Source: Cytophagaceae bacterium
GTDB taxonomy: Bacteria; Bacteroidota; Bacteroidia; Cytophagales; Spirosomataceae
Assembly: GCA_005791165.1 (NCBI GenBank)
Contig: SXXW01000024.1
Span: 1-64,000, forward strand
DNA: 64,000 nt
Direction: 5' to 3'
Every line of letters begins with the position of its first letter. The first letter of the stretch is position 1. A program made the position numbers and the translations under genes. Below are positions 9,381 to 18,352 of this stretch, in pieces. Below the pieces are notes generated by a model. That model ran no database searches. It worked only from the letters and a program-made list of their open reading frames with translations, and was not told the origin of the DNA.

Positions 9381-10319
9381 TTAAATAAGTTGATTTAATA
9401 TATAATGTTGGTCAATTTCAAAGATATCTGACCTTGGATAGAGCCAATCGGAAGATGGCTCATGCTTAATAACGATTTTTTTCTGAATATCCATTCCACA
9501 GAGCTTGGCAAGTAATAAATCAGAGGAAGTCTGAATACTTTTACTATCATCAATAATTATAATTTTCTTGGTTACAGCCACATTAGAAAATACTTCTTCC
9601 CAATTTGTATTAATTATATTGTTGACGTGAAAATGAGTGGCAGCTATTTTATTTTCAAGTAAAAAATTGACAAGTTCATTTGATTGACCAAATGAAAAGT
9701 TAATTGAAATAATTGTCACATCAATTCCATCGCTATATTGAAATATATTTCCATTTGAAAATATATTTCTCGGAGATAAAGAATCATTTATTTCTAGTTT
9801 GCCTAACCGCTGACTTAATGCAATAATTCGAAAACCAGGTTGCAAAAATTCATTCTCAAAAATGTAGTCAGCATCTGACTTATTATTTATGGTAAATCCT
9901 TGTATTCTTGCAATAGAACATAGATCATAAAAATTATTAAAACTAGACTGAGGGCCATCATACCCACTATCCACTACTGTTGCTACTATGGTAAAAGAAC
10001 CTATTGGGTAATTATCTTTTACACTTCTTATTATATTATAAGTATTAACAAGCTGATCAATTCCCAGTAAAAGAAAATCTAATTGCTTCATAAAAAAAAC
10101 AGAAGAAGCACCATTCATCATTAGTCCAAATCCAAACCCTACTAAACTGTTTTCGGCATTTGTAGAATTTACAATACGGCTATTTTCAGATAATTTAATA
10201 TTTCTAGTAAGTCCCCCTAAGCAGGAGCCAGTTTTAATATTTTGACCAAACAAAACGCAATTATCAACTGGTTTTACTTTTTCTTTAATCAAAGAGTTAA
10301 TGTATTCAGTATATTTCAT
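9381..10319 (-). CDS. Transketolase-like / E1 beta-type subunit (pair 1)
   Basis: A 312-residue protein with the fold order of E1 beta subunits: STNAENSLVGFGFGL carries the Glu that activates the thiamine ring, then FFMKQLDFLLLGIDQL, and a C-terminal half with IIIIDDSKS. In typical E1 beta proteins a Gly-Pro-x-His-Ser-Gln segment follows; here it reads GPQSSFNN, so the His is lost. The start overlaps the E1 alpha-like stop by 4 bases, a sign of coupled translation. No E2 or E3 gene is present. A carboligase or other transfer on a sugar is more likely than central-metabolism decarboxylation, but this is inference. Confidence 0.82.
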   Translation of the reverse strand: MKYTEYINSLIKEKVKPVDNCVLFGQNIKTGSCLGGLTRNIKLSENSRIVNSTNAENSLVGFGFGLMMNGASSVFFMKQLDFLLLGIDQLVNTYNIIRSVKDNYPIGSFTIVATVVDSGYDGPQSSFNNFYDLCSIARIQGFTINNKSDADYIFENEFLQPGFRIIALSQRLGKLEINDSLSPRNIFSNGNIFQYSDGIDVTIISINFSFGQSNELVNFLLENKIAATHFHVNNIINTNWEEVFSNVAVTKKIIIIDDSKSIQTSSDLLLAKLCGMDIQKKIVIKHEPSSDWLYPRSDIFEIDQHYILNQLI

Positions 10320-11242
10320 TTAAACTCGCTTTTTAAATTACTATAAATTTGTTCCGCAACTTTTAAAACTGCATTCTCACCAATTTGCTCTTTTAATACA
10401 TAGATTGGATCATCTATGTCATACCTTAGGAATAAATCCTTTATATCACCTGTAAGATTTACCGTAGAAGAAGGACCAGCGTGATAATTGATATATTTCC
10501 CACTTGGGTACTCTGAACTAGGGGATTCGTTTCTATCACCAAGCGTTTTAAGTTTAACTTCAACACAATATATTTTATTTTCATTCAATGATTTTTGGCG
10601 AATTTCAGTTAAGATTTTTAAGTAACTAAAAGCATCGTTCCCTTCTATTTGAATAAATTCAATATCGACAGATGATACTAATTTCCTTAAATCAATGGGT
10701 ATTCTTCTTTCAGTAATATGAGACCCTAAAGACCATTCATTATTCTCAATAATAACTATTACTGATAAGCCTAAGCTTTTCATCATGACCAAACTTTCAT
10801 AAAAACTTCCCTCCTCCATAGATCCGTCACCGCCGAGTACAAAAGTTGCCGCTGGTGCACTTTTTAACTTTTCTGCCATAGCGACTCCAGCTGCCACCGA
10901 AAAGTTATTGGCCAATATACTAGAGGAATATATAATATTTCGTTCTCTATTTATTAAATTCATTGACCCCAATCTACCTTGACACAAGCCAGAATCTAAT
11001 AAAAGATATTCGTCCATAATTGGCTTCAATTTCGGAGCTCTAGCAAGGTTGTAAGCAATATTTCTATGTGTTAACAATACTTTATCTTCATACTTCAACG
11101 AATGACTTAAAGCAACTGCAATAGCTTCATGACCAAAAGACAAATGAATTGGAATTTTAAATTTACCTTCCTTATACTTTTCATTCACCATCATTTGACT
11201 CAAACGAATACGAACTATATCTTTTACAATTTCTTCATTCAT
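10316..11242 (-). CDS. Thiamine-diphosphate E1 alpha-type subunit (pair 1)
   Basis: A 308-residue E1 alpha-like protein. HLSFGHEAIAVAL near residue 33 and LTHRNIAYNLA near 57 match the family. The thiamine-binding motif starts at GGDGSMEEGSFYES (residues 137 to 150) and ends with ENNEWS. It pairs with the beta-like gene downstream (4-base overlap) and itself starts 4 bases inside the WbuC-like gene, so all three look translationally coupled. Paired E1 alpha/beta proteins without E2/E3 occur in sugar pathways, for example AviB1/AviB2 of avilamycin, where a two-carbon branch is added. A similar job is possible here. Confidence 0.85.
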   Translation of the reverse strand: MNEEIVKDIVRIRLSQMMVNEKYKEGKFKIPIHLSFGHEAIAVALSHSLKYEDKVLLTHRNIAYNLARAPKLKPIMDEYLLLDSGLCQGRLGSMNLINRERNIIYSSSILANNFSVAAGVAMAEKLKSAPAATFVLGGDGSMEEGSFYESLVMMKSLGLSVIVIIENNEWSLGSHITERRIPIDLRKLVSSVDIEFIQIEGNDAFSYLKILTEIRQKSLNENKIYCVEVKLKTLGDRNESPSSEYPSGKYINYHAGPSSTVNLTGDIKDLFLRYDIDDPIYVLKEQIGENAVLKVAEQIYSNLKSEFK

Positions 11243-11736
11243 ATAATGGACTGATTGTAGGTATTAGCAACTTTTTGTAAGTTTTGTAAATATTCCTGAC
11301 TGTTCAATGCATTTTCCTCAGGTGCAATAGAAAAAAAATTCTTCCAAGTCTGGGGGTCATATTTCCCCATCATAGTTTCATATGTTACCGCATATTCGGT
11401 AAGCATTACATAGGTATGCCACATAAATGCGGGTACGGCAATCATTTCAATACCTCCTTTTTTTAAAATAGTCGTATTTATGATTTCTCCATGATCATTA
11501 AAGAAAAAAACAGCCAGACTACCTTCTAGAATATAAATTTTTTCGATCTTCTCAACACCGGGATGTAAGTGTGGTTGCATGTAAGAATCGTTCATCATAA
11601 AATTAATAACCCTGTTGAATTCATCACCAGGGTTATGCAAAATTTTAGGAAATCTACGTCTTTCAGATAAATTCGCTTTTGCGATACCTTCTAAAATTTC
11701 AGAAGGACTTAAATATGGTATTTGATTGTTTTCCAT
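11239..11736 (-). CDS. wbuC: WbuC-family cupin metalloprotein
   Basis: A 165-residue cupin. QPHLHPGVEKIEKIYILEGSL holds two His and a Glu in the expected metal-binding spacing, and AFMWHTYV provides the second-motif His. ERRRFPKILH near the N-terminus is typical of the WbuC group. In E. coli and relatives wbuC sits in FucNAc-containing O-antigen clusters beside fnlA, fnlB and fnlC. Here it is about 9 kb upstream of the CapE/F/G-like genes and coupled to the E1-like pair instead. Its precise reaction is not established; it may act as an isomerase or epimerase on a nucleotide sugar. Confidence 0.8.
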   Translation of the reverse strand: MENNQIPYLSPSEILEGIAKANLSERRRFPKILHNPGDEFNRVINFMMNDSYMQPHLHPGVEKIEKIYILEGSLAVFFFNDHGEIINTTILKKGGIEMIAVPAFMWHTYVMLTEYAVTYETMMGKYDPQTWKNFFSIAPEENALNSQEYLQNLQKVANTYNQSII

Positions 11737-11759
11737 TAAAAAAATTTAATACGTTAATT

Positions 11760-12845
11760 TTATGGTTGAGTTTTTAACCACCTTAAATCTTCTGATATGA
11801 ATCCATTTTCATAAAGAAATTCAAGCTGCTGAAGTCTATAAAATTCAGTTTGTTTAAATGTTTTTTCATTAAAATTTAACTCTTGTAATTTATTAGCCAT
11901 GTCCAAAATACCCCTCTCTACAGACCAATCACATTTTACAAAACCTGGTAATTCAGAAGAGATTTTTTTGAATGAAACTTTATAGGTGCGAGTATCTGCT
12001 CCCCCTTCCTTAATTTTTCTATCTTTAATGAGGCCTTCTTTGTCCAAGTCTGGATTTTCCGCAAGAAATTTTAATTCACATCCCTCAATTGACTTCTGTA
12101 TAATCTTAGCGATATCAATAATTCGTAAGTTATTTTCCTCGGATCCTACATTTAAGACCATGAGATCTCCTCCATTATAATCAAAATTAATGGCACATTT
12201 TACAGCCTTACAGACATCTTGAATGTGTAAATTTGGCCTCCAAGCTTGCCCATCTGAGTTTAGGACGATTAATTTATTCGCTACAGCCATACCTGTTAAC
12301 ATGTTAATTACTACATCAAAACGAATACGAGGAGAATGGCCAAATACAGTTGCAAATCGCAAAGCAATTGGGGAGAAATCTTTATCACTTATACTGCGCA
12401 AATCCTCTTCCACTTCAAGTTTATTCATTGAATATCCAGTTTGGGGATAAACTTCAGAATCTTCTGTAAGTAACTCATCTTTACCCAAACCATATATAGA
12501 ACAACTGGAAGCAAAAATAAAACGTACGCCCATTTTTTTACATATTTTTGCAATTTCTAATGCATAAACCCGAGTAGGGTCATAAATTCGACTTGCATCC
12601 AATTTGCCCATCGGATCATTAGATATACCAGCAAGATGTAATACAACGTCTATATTTTTAAGATCAGATTCTACTATATCTCTTGCATCACGAACAATAG
12701 TTTGCGTAGATGAAGCAGAGTAAAGAAGACCACTCTTAAAAAAACCAGTATCATATCCCACACATTCAATCCCATTATTGGTAAGATACTCAGTAATGAC
12801 ACTGCCTAAGTAGCCCTGTGATCCCGTTATTAAGACTCTTTTCAT
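11760..12845 (-). CDS. NAD-dependent epimerase/dehydratase (SDR paralogue A)
   Basis: An extended SDR of 361 residues with ITGSQGYLGSVIT at the N-terminus, SSCSIYG near residue 113, YSMNK as the catalytic Tyr-x-x-x-Lys and the subgroup motif FGHSPRIRFDVVINML. RPNLHIQDVC and DTRTYKVSFKKI near the C-terminus are shared with the SDR at 17314-18351, which is clearly a paralogue; a third member lies at 31811-32749. Such enzymes act on nucleotide-activated sugars in the cytoplasm as epimerases or 4-reductases. Beside a GHMP kinase and a CmcI-like protein, the substrate may be a heptose or branched sugar. Confidence 0.83.
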   Translation of the reverse strand: MKRVLITGSQGYLGSVITEYLTNNGIECVGYDTGFFKSGLLYSASSTQTIVRDARDIVESDLKNIDVVLHLAGISNDPMGKLDASRIYDPTRVYALEIAKICKKMGVRFIFASSCSIYGLGKDELLTEDSEVYPQTGYSMNKLEVEEDLRSISDKDFSPIALRFATVFGHSPRIRFDVVINMLTGMAVANKLIVLNSDGQAWRPNLHIQDVCKAVKCAINFDYNGGDLMVLNVGSEENNLRIIDIAKIIQKSIEGCELKFLAENPDLDKEGLIKDRKIKEGGADTRTYKVSFKKISSELPGFVKCDWSVERGILDMANKLQELNFNEKTFKQTEFYRLQQLEFLYENGFISEDLRWLKTQP

Positions 12846-12876
12846 AAAAATTTAATACTAAATTAATGGAATACTA

Positions 12877-13629
12877 CTATTTGATTCTTCTTAAATATCC
12901 ACTTGGAGATTGTGTAATTCCAAGCCTTGTATAAGTTTCATCTATTTCGAAATCATCATTTTCTTTTAGAAACAAATCAATGGCTGCCAAAGGATTATCT
13001 TCTTTCCACTCAGGTTTTCCTCTTGGAATATCTGAAACCCATTCCTGAGCACCATCTTGTACGATTAGATAAGATCCTACATTAATATATTTTGAATATA
13101 ACCGCATTTCATTTAACACATGATCTCTCGAATGATTACTATCAAGCATCACCATCGTTGTTTTACCTGAGTCAAGCAATGCCTCCAACTCAAGAATCGT
13201 AGAATCTGCAATGGAAGACCCTTCGATCATTTTTATTCTTTTGAACATAGAATGCGCCTCTATCGCAACCCGATTGTGTGCGCGAATTTCCACATCGATA
13301 CCAATTACTTGACCATCATTTTCCATTAGCTCAAATAAAGATGCCGTGTAGATTAAGGATCCTCCATGAGCAATTCCCGTTTCTATAAAAATATCAGGCT
13401 TAACTTTCCAAATTAACTCTTGCAACATAATCATGTCTGTGCCAAATTGAATAATGGGCCTGCCCATCCAAGTTAGTTCATACATTAATTTAAACTCGGC
13501 GGCAGCTTTAATCCAAAGATTACTGAGCATAGCCAGGCCTTCTTGAGAGTATAAATTAACCTCAAATTCTTCGTTATTATTTTTCAATATAACTTTAGAA
13601 TTAGTTTCAGTGTTGTAGTTTTTAATCAT
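12877..13629 (-). CDS. CmcI / cephalosporin hydroxylase-family methyltransferase
   Basis: A 250-residue protein with the class I methyltransferase core of the CmcI family. FIETGIAHGGSLIY (about residues 85 to 98) is the SAM-binding glycine motif, IGIDVEIRAHN the acidic strand end, and MVMLDSNHSRDHV the metal-binding DxNH-like segment. WMGRPIIQFGTDMIMLQEL upstream is also typical. In glycan clusters this family O-methylates sugars such as rhamnose or heptose. It is 11 bases from the GHMP kinase gene, so it may methylate a heptose unit. The family is well supported; the substrate is not known. Confidence 0.85.
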   Translation of the reverse strand: MIKNYNTETNSKVILKNNNEEFEVNLYSQEGLAMLSNLWIKAAAEFKLMYELTWMGRPIIQFGTDMIMLQELIWKVKPDIFIETGIAHGGSLIYTASLFELMENDGQVIGIDVEIRAHNRVAIEAHSMFKRIKMIEGSSIADSTILELEALLDSGKTTMVMLDSNHSRDHVLNEMRLYSKYINVGSYLIVQDGAQEWVSDIPRGKPEWKEDNPLAAIDLFLKENDDFEIDETYTRLGITQSPSGYLRRIK

Positions 13630-13640
13630 GTTTTTTTGTT

Positions 13641-14639
13641 TTAAAAATTAAGTAATGTTCTTGTACCTATGGGTTCAAAATTAAAGTTGACCAATTCAAG
13701 TTGATTTAAAGATTCGATAATTTTAGGATGATTTTCTTTATCAGCAAGTAAAAATAAAAACCCGCCACCTCCTGCACCAAGGATTTTACCTCCATAAGCA
13801 CCATTTTCCATTGCTGCACTATAATAAGTATCAATTAAACTATTTGAAATTTTATCAGAAAGGCCTTTTTTTGATACCCAATTCTGATGTAGTAAGCGAC
13901 CCAATTGATCCAAATTCAATTTAGGTTCACAAACAAGATTATAAAACTGAATGGCAAGGTCTTTAATTTCTAGCATTTTGTCCTCGTTTGACCCGAATGA
14001 GTTTTTCTGATCACTCAATACTTCATCCGCTGATCTTTGAATATCTGTATAAAACAATAAGGAATTTTCAAAAATTTTAAATATACTAGCATTCGTTATA
14101 GGCGTTAATAAAACATTCCCATTAGGGTTAAAAGTAAATAGATTAACACCGCCAAATGCAGCTGCATATTGATCTTGTTTCCCAATTGGCTTTTTAAGTA
14201 CATTTATTTCTATATGACACGCCTCTTCTGCAATTTGAGCTAGGCTTACATGGTCTCCTTTTAGCTGATGCAACGCATTTAACAACCCTACTGCAAAACA
14301 ACTAGAAGATGCTAAACCAGACAATGCTGGCAAATCAGAAGTTGATGAAATATATAATGGCTCATCAATTCCTAAATATCTAATACATTCACGGGCAATC
14401 TCATTTTTGATATCATCAAGGGAGTCTACATGCTCTGTAATAGAATAATTTAATCTGTATTTTTCTTTAAAAAGCTTATTGTGAACTTTAACAGTGACAT
14501 AAATAAATTTATCGATGGTAGTACTCAAAACAAGTCCACCATGTTTTTCATAAAAGTAATTTATATCTGTTCCACCACCTGCAAAGCTGATGCGTTGAGG
14601 CGTTGCAGTGGTAATGATTTTTTTCATTATTTGGCTCAT
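13641..14639 (-). CDS. GHMP-family sugar kinase, HddA-like
   Basis: A 332-residue GHMP kinase. TPQRISFAGGGTDINYFYEK is the N-terminal substrate motif seen in D-glycero-D-manno-heptose 7-phosphate kinases, LSGLASSSCFAVGLL (about 106 to 120) is the ATP-binding glycine/serine loop, and GAGGGGFLFLL the C-terminal motif. HddA makes heptose 1,7-bisphosphate on the way to GDP-D-glycero-alpha-D-manno-heptose. A GmhA-like isomerase (18353-18910) and an HddC-like nucleotidylyltransferase (19656-20360) lie in the same operon and support this. A Met at residue 5 is an alternative start. No GmhB phosphatase is seen in the window. Confidence 0.86.
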   Translation of the reverse strand: MSQIMKKIITTATPQRISFAGGGTDINYFYEKHGGLVLSTTIDKFIYVTVKVHNKLFKEKYRLNYSITEHVDSLDDIKNEIARECIRYLGIDEPLYISSTSDLPALSGLASSSCFAVGLLNALHQLKGDHVSLAQIAEEACHIEINVLKKPIGKQDQYAAAFGGVNLFTFNPNGNVLLTPITNASIFKIFENSLLFYTDIQRSADEVLSDQKNSFGSNEDKMLEIKDLAIQFYNLVCEPKLNLDQLGRLLHQNWVSKKGLSDKISNSLIDTYYSAAMENGAYGGKILGAGGGGFLFLLADKENHPKIIESLNQLELVNFNFEPIGTRTLLNF

Positions 14640-14642
14640 GAT

Positions 14643-15539
14643 TTAGGATAGATTCATATGATTAATCATTTTTATAACCCCTATTTCTATCGATGTCTGA
14701 GGCCCCCAATTTAGTGTTTCCCTTGTTCTTGACATTTCAGCCCAAAAATCAGTATCCTTAATTGGCATATTTTCTACAAGGGTAGATGTAATTTTATTGG
14801 AATGATGCATTATAGATTCAATAGTAGCAATTATGTCAATAATTGAAGTTGATTTACCCCAACCCAAATTATAAATTCCAGAGGGGATTTTTTGTTGAGC
14901 AAAATGTAACAAGCCTTCAGTAACATCATCTATATAAATAAAATCATTTGAATTAGATGGTGTTCTAATGGTAGGCACAAGATTATTCTGAATATTTTGA
15001 ATAACGGTAGGTAATAAAGACTCTTTCCTTTGATCAGGCCCATAAACATAAAATACCCGTGCCCATATAAGTGTTATGTTATTTTGAAGACATTCAAATT
15101 GCAAAAAATCTCTGAGTGAATTTTTAGCCCAGGTAAAGTAATTATATGATACAACATTTTCAGTCTCTACACAAAATCCTATTTTTTTATTATACTCCCA
15201 GCAGCTACCAGTCACTATAATTTTTTCCAAAGAATCTATTTTAAAAATATTTCGGAAAAATGCCATTTGATGATTTAAATTTTCAACTGAAGTTTCATAT
15301 GAAAAATCAGGAATTTTTTCCCAGGCTAAATGTATTAATACTTCAGGTTCAAATTCTCTGATTCTATCCATTGCACTAACATTAAGCTGAAGTGCAGATT
15401 GAATCCAAGTTATTTTATCCTGTTGTAATTCAAAATTTTCAGTTCTTGAAATGGCTAATATTGAATGCCCTTGATCCAATAAAAGATTAACAAGTGATTT
15501 ACCTATAAAGCCCGTAGCCCCTGTTACCAAAAATTTCAT
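14643..15539 (-). CDS. Extended SDR sugar dehydratase/epimerase-like protein with Tyr-to-Phe change
   Basis: A 298-residue extended SDR with VTGATGFIGKSLV at the N-terminus, IVTGSCWEYN in the middle and FIYIDDVTEGL near residue 200. At the catalytic site the sequence is YNYFTWAK. Four residues before the Lys is Phe rather than Tyr, so the usual YxxxK pair is not present at normal spacing. ARVFYVYGPDQ resembles CDP-abequose-type reductases. The start overlaps the stop of the upstream RmlC-like gene by 4 bases. It probably acts on the product of that epimerase or has become a binding protein. Confidence 0.78.
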   Translation of the reverse strand: MKFLVTGATGFIGKSLVNLLLDQGHSILAISRTENFELQQDKITWIQSALQLNVSAMDRIREFEPEVLIHLAWEKIPDFSYETSVENLNHQMAFFRNIFKIDSLEKIIVTGSCWEYNKKIGFCVETENVVSYNYFTWAKNSLRDFLQFECLQNNITLIWARVFYVYGPDQRKESLLPTVIQNIQNNLVPTIRTPSNSNDFIYIDDVTEGLLHFAQQKIPSGIYNLGWGKSTSIIDIIATIESIMHHSNKITSTLVENMPIKDTDFWAEMSRTRETLNWGPQTSIEIGVIKMINHMNLS

Positions 15540-16072
15540 AAGGAGCCCAAAATTAAATCAGGGTAATCACGATCCTTATCCGACATATATTTTGGTATTA
15601 CTGGCCAATGGATACCAAAAGCAGGATCATTGTACCTAAACCCTAGCGAATCCGATGTGAAAAAATCATTCATGTAATAATGAATCCTAGTATTATCCTC
15701 CATGGTAAGAAATGCATTAGCACATCCCACAGGAATATATAATGATTCTCGTCCATCAGCAGTAAAATTAAATTCCTGCCATTGCATAAAAGTTGACGAT
15801 TCGGGTCTTAAATCAATTAAAACATTAAAAATACTCCCAGAAATACACGATATTACTTTAGACTCTTTACTTGGAACTTTTTGATAATGAAAACCTCGTA
15901 ACGTGTATTTCATTATATTTTCAGAAATATTTCCTTGCTTAACTGAAAAATCTATTCCGTGTGACTTAAATTCATTTTCACAAAAATGCCTTCTGAACAA
16001 GCCTCTTTCATCTGAATGAGATTGCGCTTCAATTACATAAACACCCTCTAATTTTTGTTTAATGAATATCAT
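15536..16072 (-). CDS. rfbC: RmlC-like nucleotide-sugar 3,5-epimerase
   Basis: A 178-residue cupin of the dTDP-4-dehydrorhamnose 3,5-epimerase family. DERGLFRRHFCENEF replaces the usual DeRG-F-E-F segment, LRGFHYQ holds the catalytic-site His (commonly LRGLHFQ), and YIPVGCANAFLTMED is the conserved substrate loop. Both ends overlap neighbours by 4 bases: the C-methyltransferase upstream and the SDR downstream. The three probably work in series on one 4-keto sugar. No RmlA or typical RmlB lies nearby, so the substrate may be a CDP- or GDP-linked sugar, perhaps a heptose, rather than dTDP-rhamnose. A related RmlC-like protein acts on heptose in Campylobacter capsule synthesis. Confidence 0.85.
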   Translation of the reverse strand: MIFIKQKLEGVYVIEAQSHSDERGLFRRHFCENEFKSHGIDFSVKQGNISENIMKYTLRGFHYQKVPSKESKVISCISGSIFNVLIDLRPESSTFMQWQEFNFTADGRESLYIPVGCANAFLTMEDNTRIHYYMNDFFTSDSLGFRYNDPAFGIHWPVIPKYMSDKDRDYPDLILGSL

Positions 16073-17298
16073 TTTACGCTAATTACATTCGGCAAAGGAA
16101 CAATAATAGGTCCTGTATATCCATTTAATCTTAACTCTTCAATAATTTCTTTTTCAAAATTCCAGGCCAATAATAAGATAGATCCGCATGTATCAAATAA
16201 TTTCTTTCCTTCCTCAAAAGAGATAATGGGTATGTTAGTGCCCGGAGTAAAACGATTGTGCTTTAGCGGATTCTTGTCGATAACGCATTCAATAACTGAG
16301 TTATCTAGGCCTGCAAAATTTAACAAAGTAGAACTTCTTGCTGATGCTCCATATGCAATTACAGGTCCATTATTTTTATGCTCTTCTGCAATCTGCTTCA
16401 ATTCCTTCGCATGTTTTTCACAGGCCAAAGCAAAATTTTCCCATGTTTCGATATCATTCGTTTTATTGTCTTTTTCTTTTTGCAAAGCGTCCTTTAGCGC
16501 TAAGGATTTTTCTCGCTGCTTCTTTGAAAAATAAATAACTAATGAACCGCCACTTATAGGACTATGCGTTAAATCAAAAGGCTTTAAGCCATATTGATTC
16601 AATAAATAAATCATGCTTTGTAAAGAATAGAAAAATAGGTGCTCATGGTAAACCGAATCATAGTGAAGTTCGTCCAATATTATTTGCGAGTAATGAAATT
16701 CAATGACTCCAAGCCCATCATTACTTAATAAATCTTCTATTCCGTCGATAATGGAGTGTACTTCCTTAACATGAGGTATTACATTTCTAGCAAATATAAT
16801 ATCTGCGCTTCCATGTTGTTCACGCACTAATTTAGCAGTTCCCAGATTAAAAAATTCAGCAAGGGTAGGCACCCCATCTTGAGTAGCCATTTCAGCAATA
16901 TTCTTTGCAGGATCAACGCCCAAAACACGACAACCTTTAGAAGCAAAATCCTTTAGAAAAGTCCCATCGTTACTGGCAATTTCTACAACAAATGGCTTAG
17001 CAACTACACTACGTTGCAAGACATTTTTAGAAAAGAATTTACTGTATTCATGGGCAGTTTTAGAAGTGCCTGTAACCCAAACATAATGACTGAACAGATA
17101 TTCTGGATCAACTGTTGCAGATAATTGAACTGTCGAACAATTTGAACAGTGAACTAATTGTAAGGGAACATTTGGCAGTTCTTCAGATAGATCCGCCCGT
17201 AAACTATTTGCTGGTGGTTGATCCGTCAAATCCATAAAAGTTTTTATGTTTTCAGAATTGCAAATCCTACATGCATCAATTGTGTCAAAAATTTCCAT
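16069..17298 (-). CDS. Sugar C-methyltransferase (NovU/TylC3-like)
   Basis: A 409-residue protein with three domains typical of sugar C-methyltransferases. The first is an N-terminal four-Cys zinc site (CRIC near 10 and CSNC near 52). The second is a SAM-binding core with VEIASNDGTFLKDF near 106 and the HYDSVYHEHLFFYSL active-site segment. The third is a C-terminal Rossmann-like domain with VIAYGASARSSTLLN. The family methylates carbon 3 or 5 of 4-keto sugars and makes branched-chain deoxy sugars such as mycarose or noviose. It is coupled by 4 bases to the RmlC-like gene. This supports synthesis of a C-methyl-branched sugar by this operon. Confidence 0.9.
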   Translation of the reverse strand: MEIFDTIDACRICNSENIKTFMDLTDQPPANSLRADLSEELPNVPLQLVHCSNCSTVQLSATVDPEYLFSHYVWVTGTSKTAHEYSKFFSKNVLQRSVVAKPFVVEIASNDGTFLKDFASKGCRVLGVDPAKNIAEMATQDGVPTLAEFFNLGTAKLVREQHGSADIIFARNVIPHVKEVHSIIDGIEDLLSNDGLGVIEFHYSQIILDELHYDSVYHEHLFFYSLQSMIYLLNQYGLKPFDLTHSPISGGSLVIYFSKKQREKSLALKDALQKEKDNKTNDIETWENFALACEKHAKELKQIAEEHKNNGPVIAYGASARSSTLLNFAGLDNSVIECVIDKNPLKHNRFTPGTNIPIISFEEGKKLFDTCGSILLLAWNFEKEIIEELRLNGYTGPIIVPLPNVISVK

Positions 17299-17313
17299 AA
17301 AAAACGAATTAAA

Positions 17314-18351
17314 TTAATTTTGTGCTATTCTCATTTTGTTATTCACATATCCAAATTCTTGCAAGTAAGATAATTGAGCAAGTCTTGTAGTTTTTTTACC
17401 TCTGAAATCTTGTTCTTTAAAATCTACTTTTTTAAACAAATCGACCAATTCTTTTCCCCCTTTATCCAAATCCCATTCTGGCGTATAGTAACCTTCTAAT
17501 TCAGTCAATATTCGATCAAAGCTTACTCGGTAAGTACGTGCATCATTCCCGTGTTCGCCTGTAAAAGTAAGTTCGCTTCCTGGTACAGCTCTTTGAGCCG
17601 CTTCAGCCAATTGCCTAACTGTAAAATTTCCATTGGGTATCCCAACATTAAAGGCCCTACCTGCAACTAATTCTTTAGGGGCGGTTAAGCCTGCTATATA
17701 GGCATTGCATACATCTTTTACATGCACAACGGGTCTATTAGGCGTTCCATCACTTTTTATTTCAATTTTCCCAGTTGTATACGCACATGCTACTAAATTA
17801 TTGAATACAATATCACATCTTAACCTTGGACTAGCTCCAAATACCGTTGATGGTCGAAAAGATGTCACGATAAAATCCTCAGATTGCAATTTATTTAATG
17901 CAAGTTCCGCGTCCCATTTGGTAATGGCATAGGAAGTAATTGGATTTTTTTCACTATCATATTCATCTAATTCACCTTCGAAAGTTGAAATACCATACAT
18001 GCTTTGAGAGGAAGAATAGATAAACCTTTTAACTCCTACTTTTTTGGCGAGTTCAGCTAACAAAAGTGTTCCTCCTAGGTTGATTTCCTCTGTAAGTCCA
18101 GGTACAAGTTCTCCCAAAGGATCATTCGATAAAGCTGCCAAGTGAATAATAGCATCAATATTTTCCAAGTCACTCATGGAAACATCTCTAATATCTTTAC
18201 TTATTTGTTTCACTATAACCTGATCATCATAAAGCAAACAATCTTTATAATAACCAATATCAAACCCTGTGACTTCATGTCCCTTTTGCTGAAGCATAGG
18301 GACCAAAACACTACCTATATAACCCTGATTACCTGTTACAAGTATTTTCAT
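17314..18351 (-). CDS. NAD-dependent epimerase/dehydratase (SDR paralogue B)
   Basis: A 345-residue extended SDR with VTGNQGYIGSVLV, IYSSSQSMYG, YAITK as catalytic Tyr-x-x-x-Lys, FGASPRLRCDIVFNNL and RPVVHVKDVC. ARTYRVSFDRI near the C-terminus marks the same subgroup as the SDR at 11760-12845. It lies 15 bases upstream of the C-methyltransferase gene and 1 base after the SIS isomerase gene. That places it between heptose-phosphate and C-methyl-sugar steps. A 4-ketoreductase or epimerase role on the nucleotide sugar is likely; the substrate is not known. Confidence 0.84.
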   Translation of the reverse strand: MKILVTGNQGYIGSVLVPMLQQKGHEVTGFDIGYYKDCLLYDDQVIVKQISKDIRDVSMSDLENIDAIIHLAALSNDPLGELVPGLTEEINLGGTLLLAELAKKVGVKRFIYSSSQSMYGISTFEGELDEYDSEKNPITSYAITKWDAELALNKLQSEDFIVTSFRPSTVFGASPRLRCDIVFNNLVACAYTTGKIEIKSDGTPNRPVVHVKDVCNAYIAGLTAPKELVAGRAFNVGIPNGNFTVRQLAEAAQRAVPGSELTFTGEHGNDARTYRVSFDRILTELEGYYTPEWDLDKGGKELVDLFKKVDFKEQDFRGKKTTRLAQLSYLQEFGYVNNKMRIAQN

Positions 18352-18352
18352 T

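Noticed and set aside
9381-11242. Pyruvate dehydrogenase complex
   Set aside because: Only E1-like subunits are present, there is no E2 or E3, and the beta subunit lacks the loop His; a complex in central metabolism is unlikely.
16055-16534. 159-codon plus-strand ORF
   Set aside because: Antisense to the C-methyltransferase gene, with no recognisable domain.
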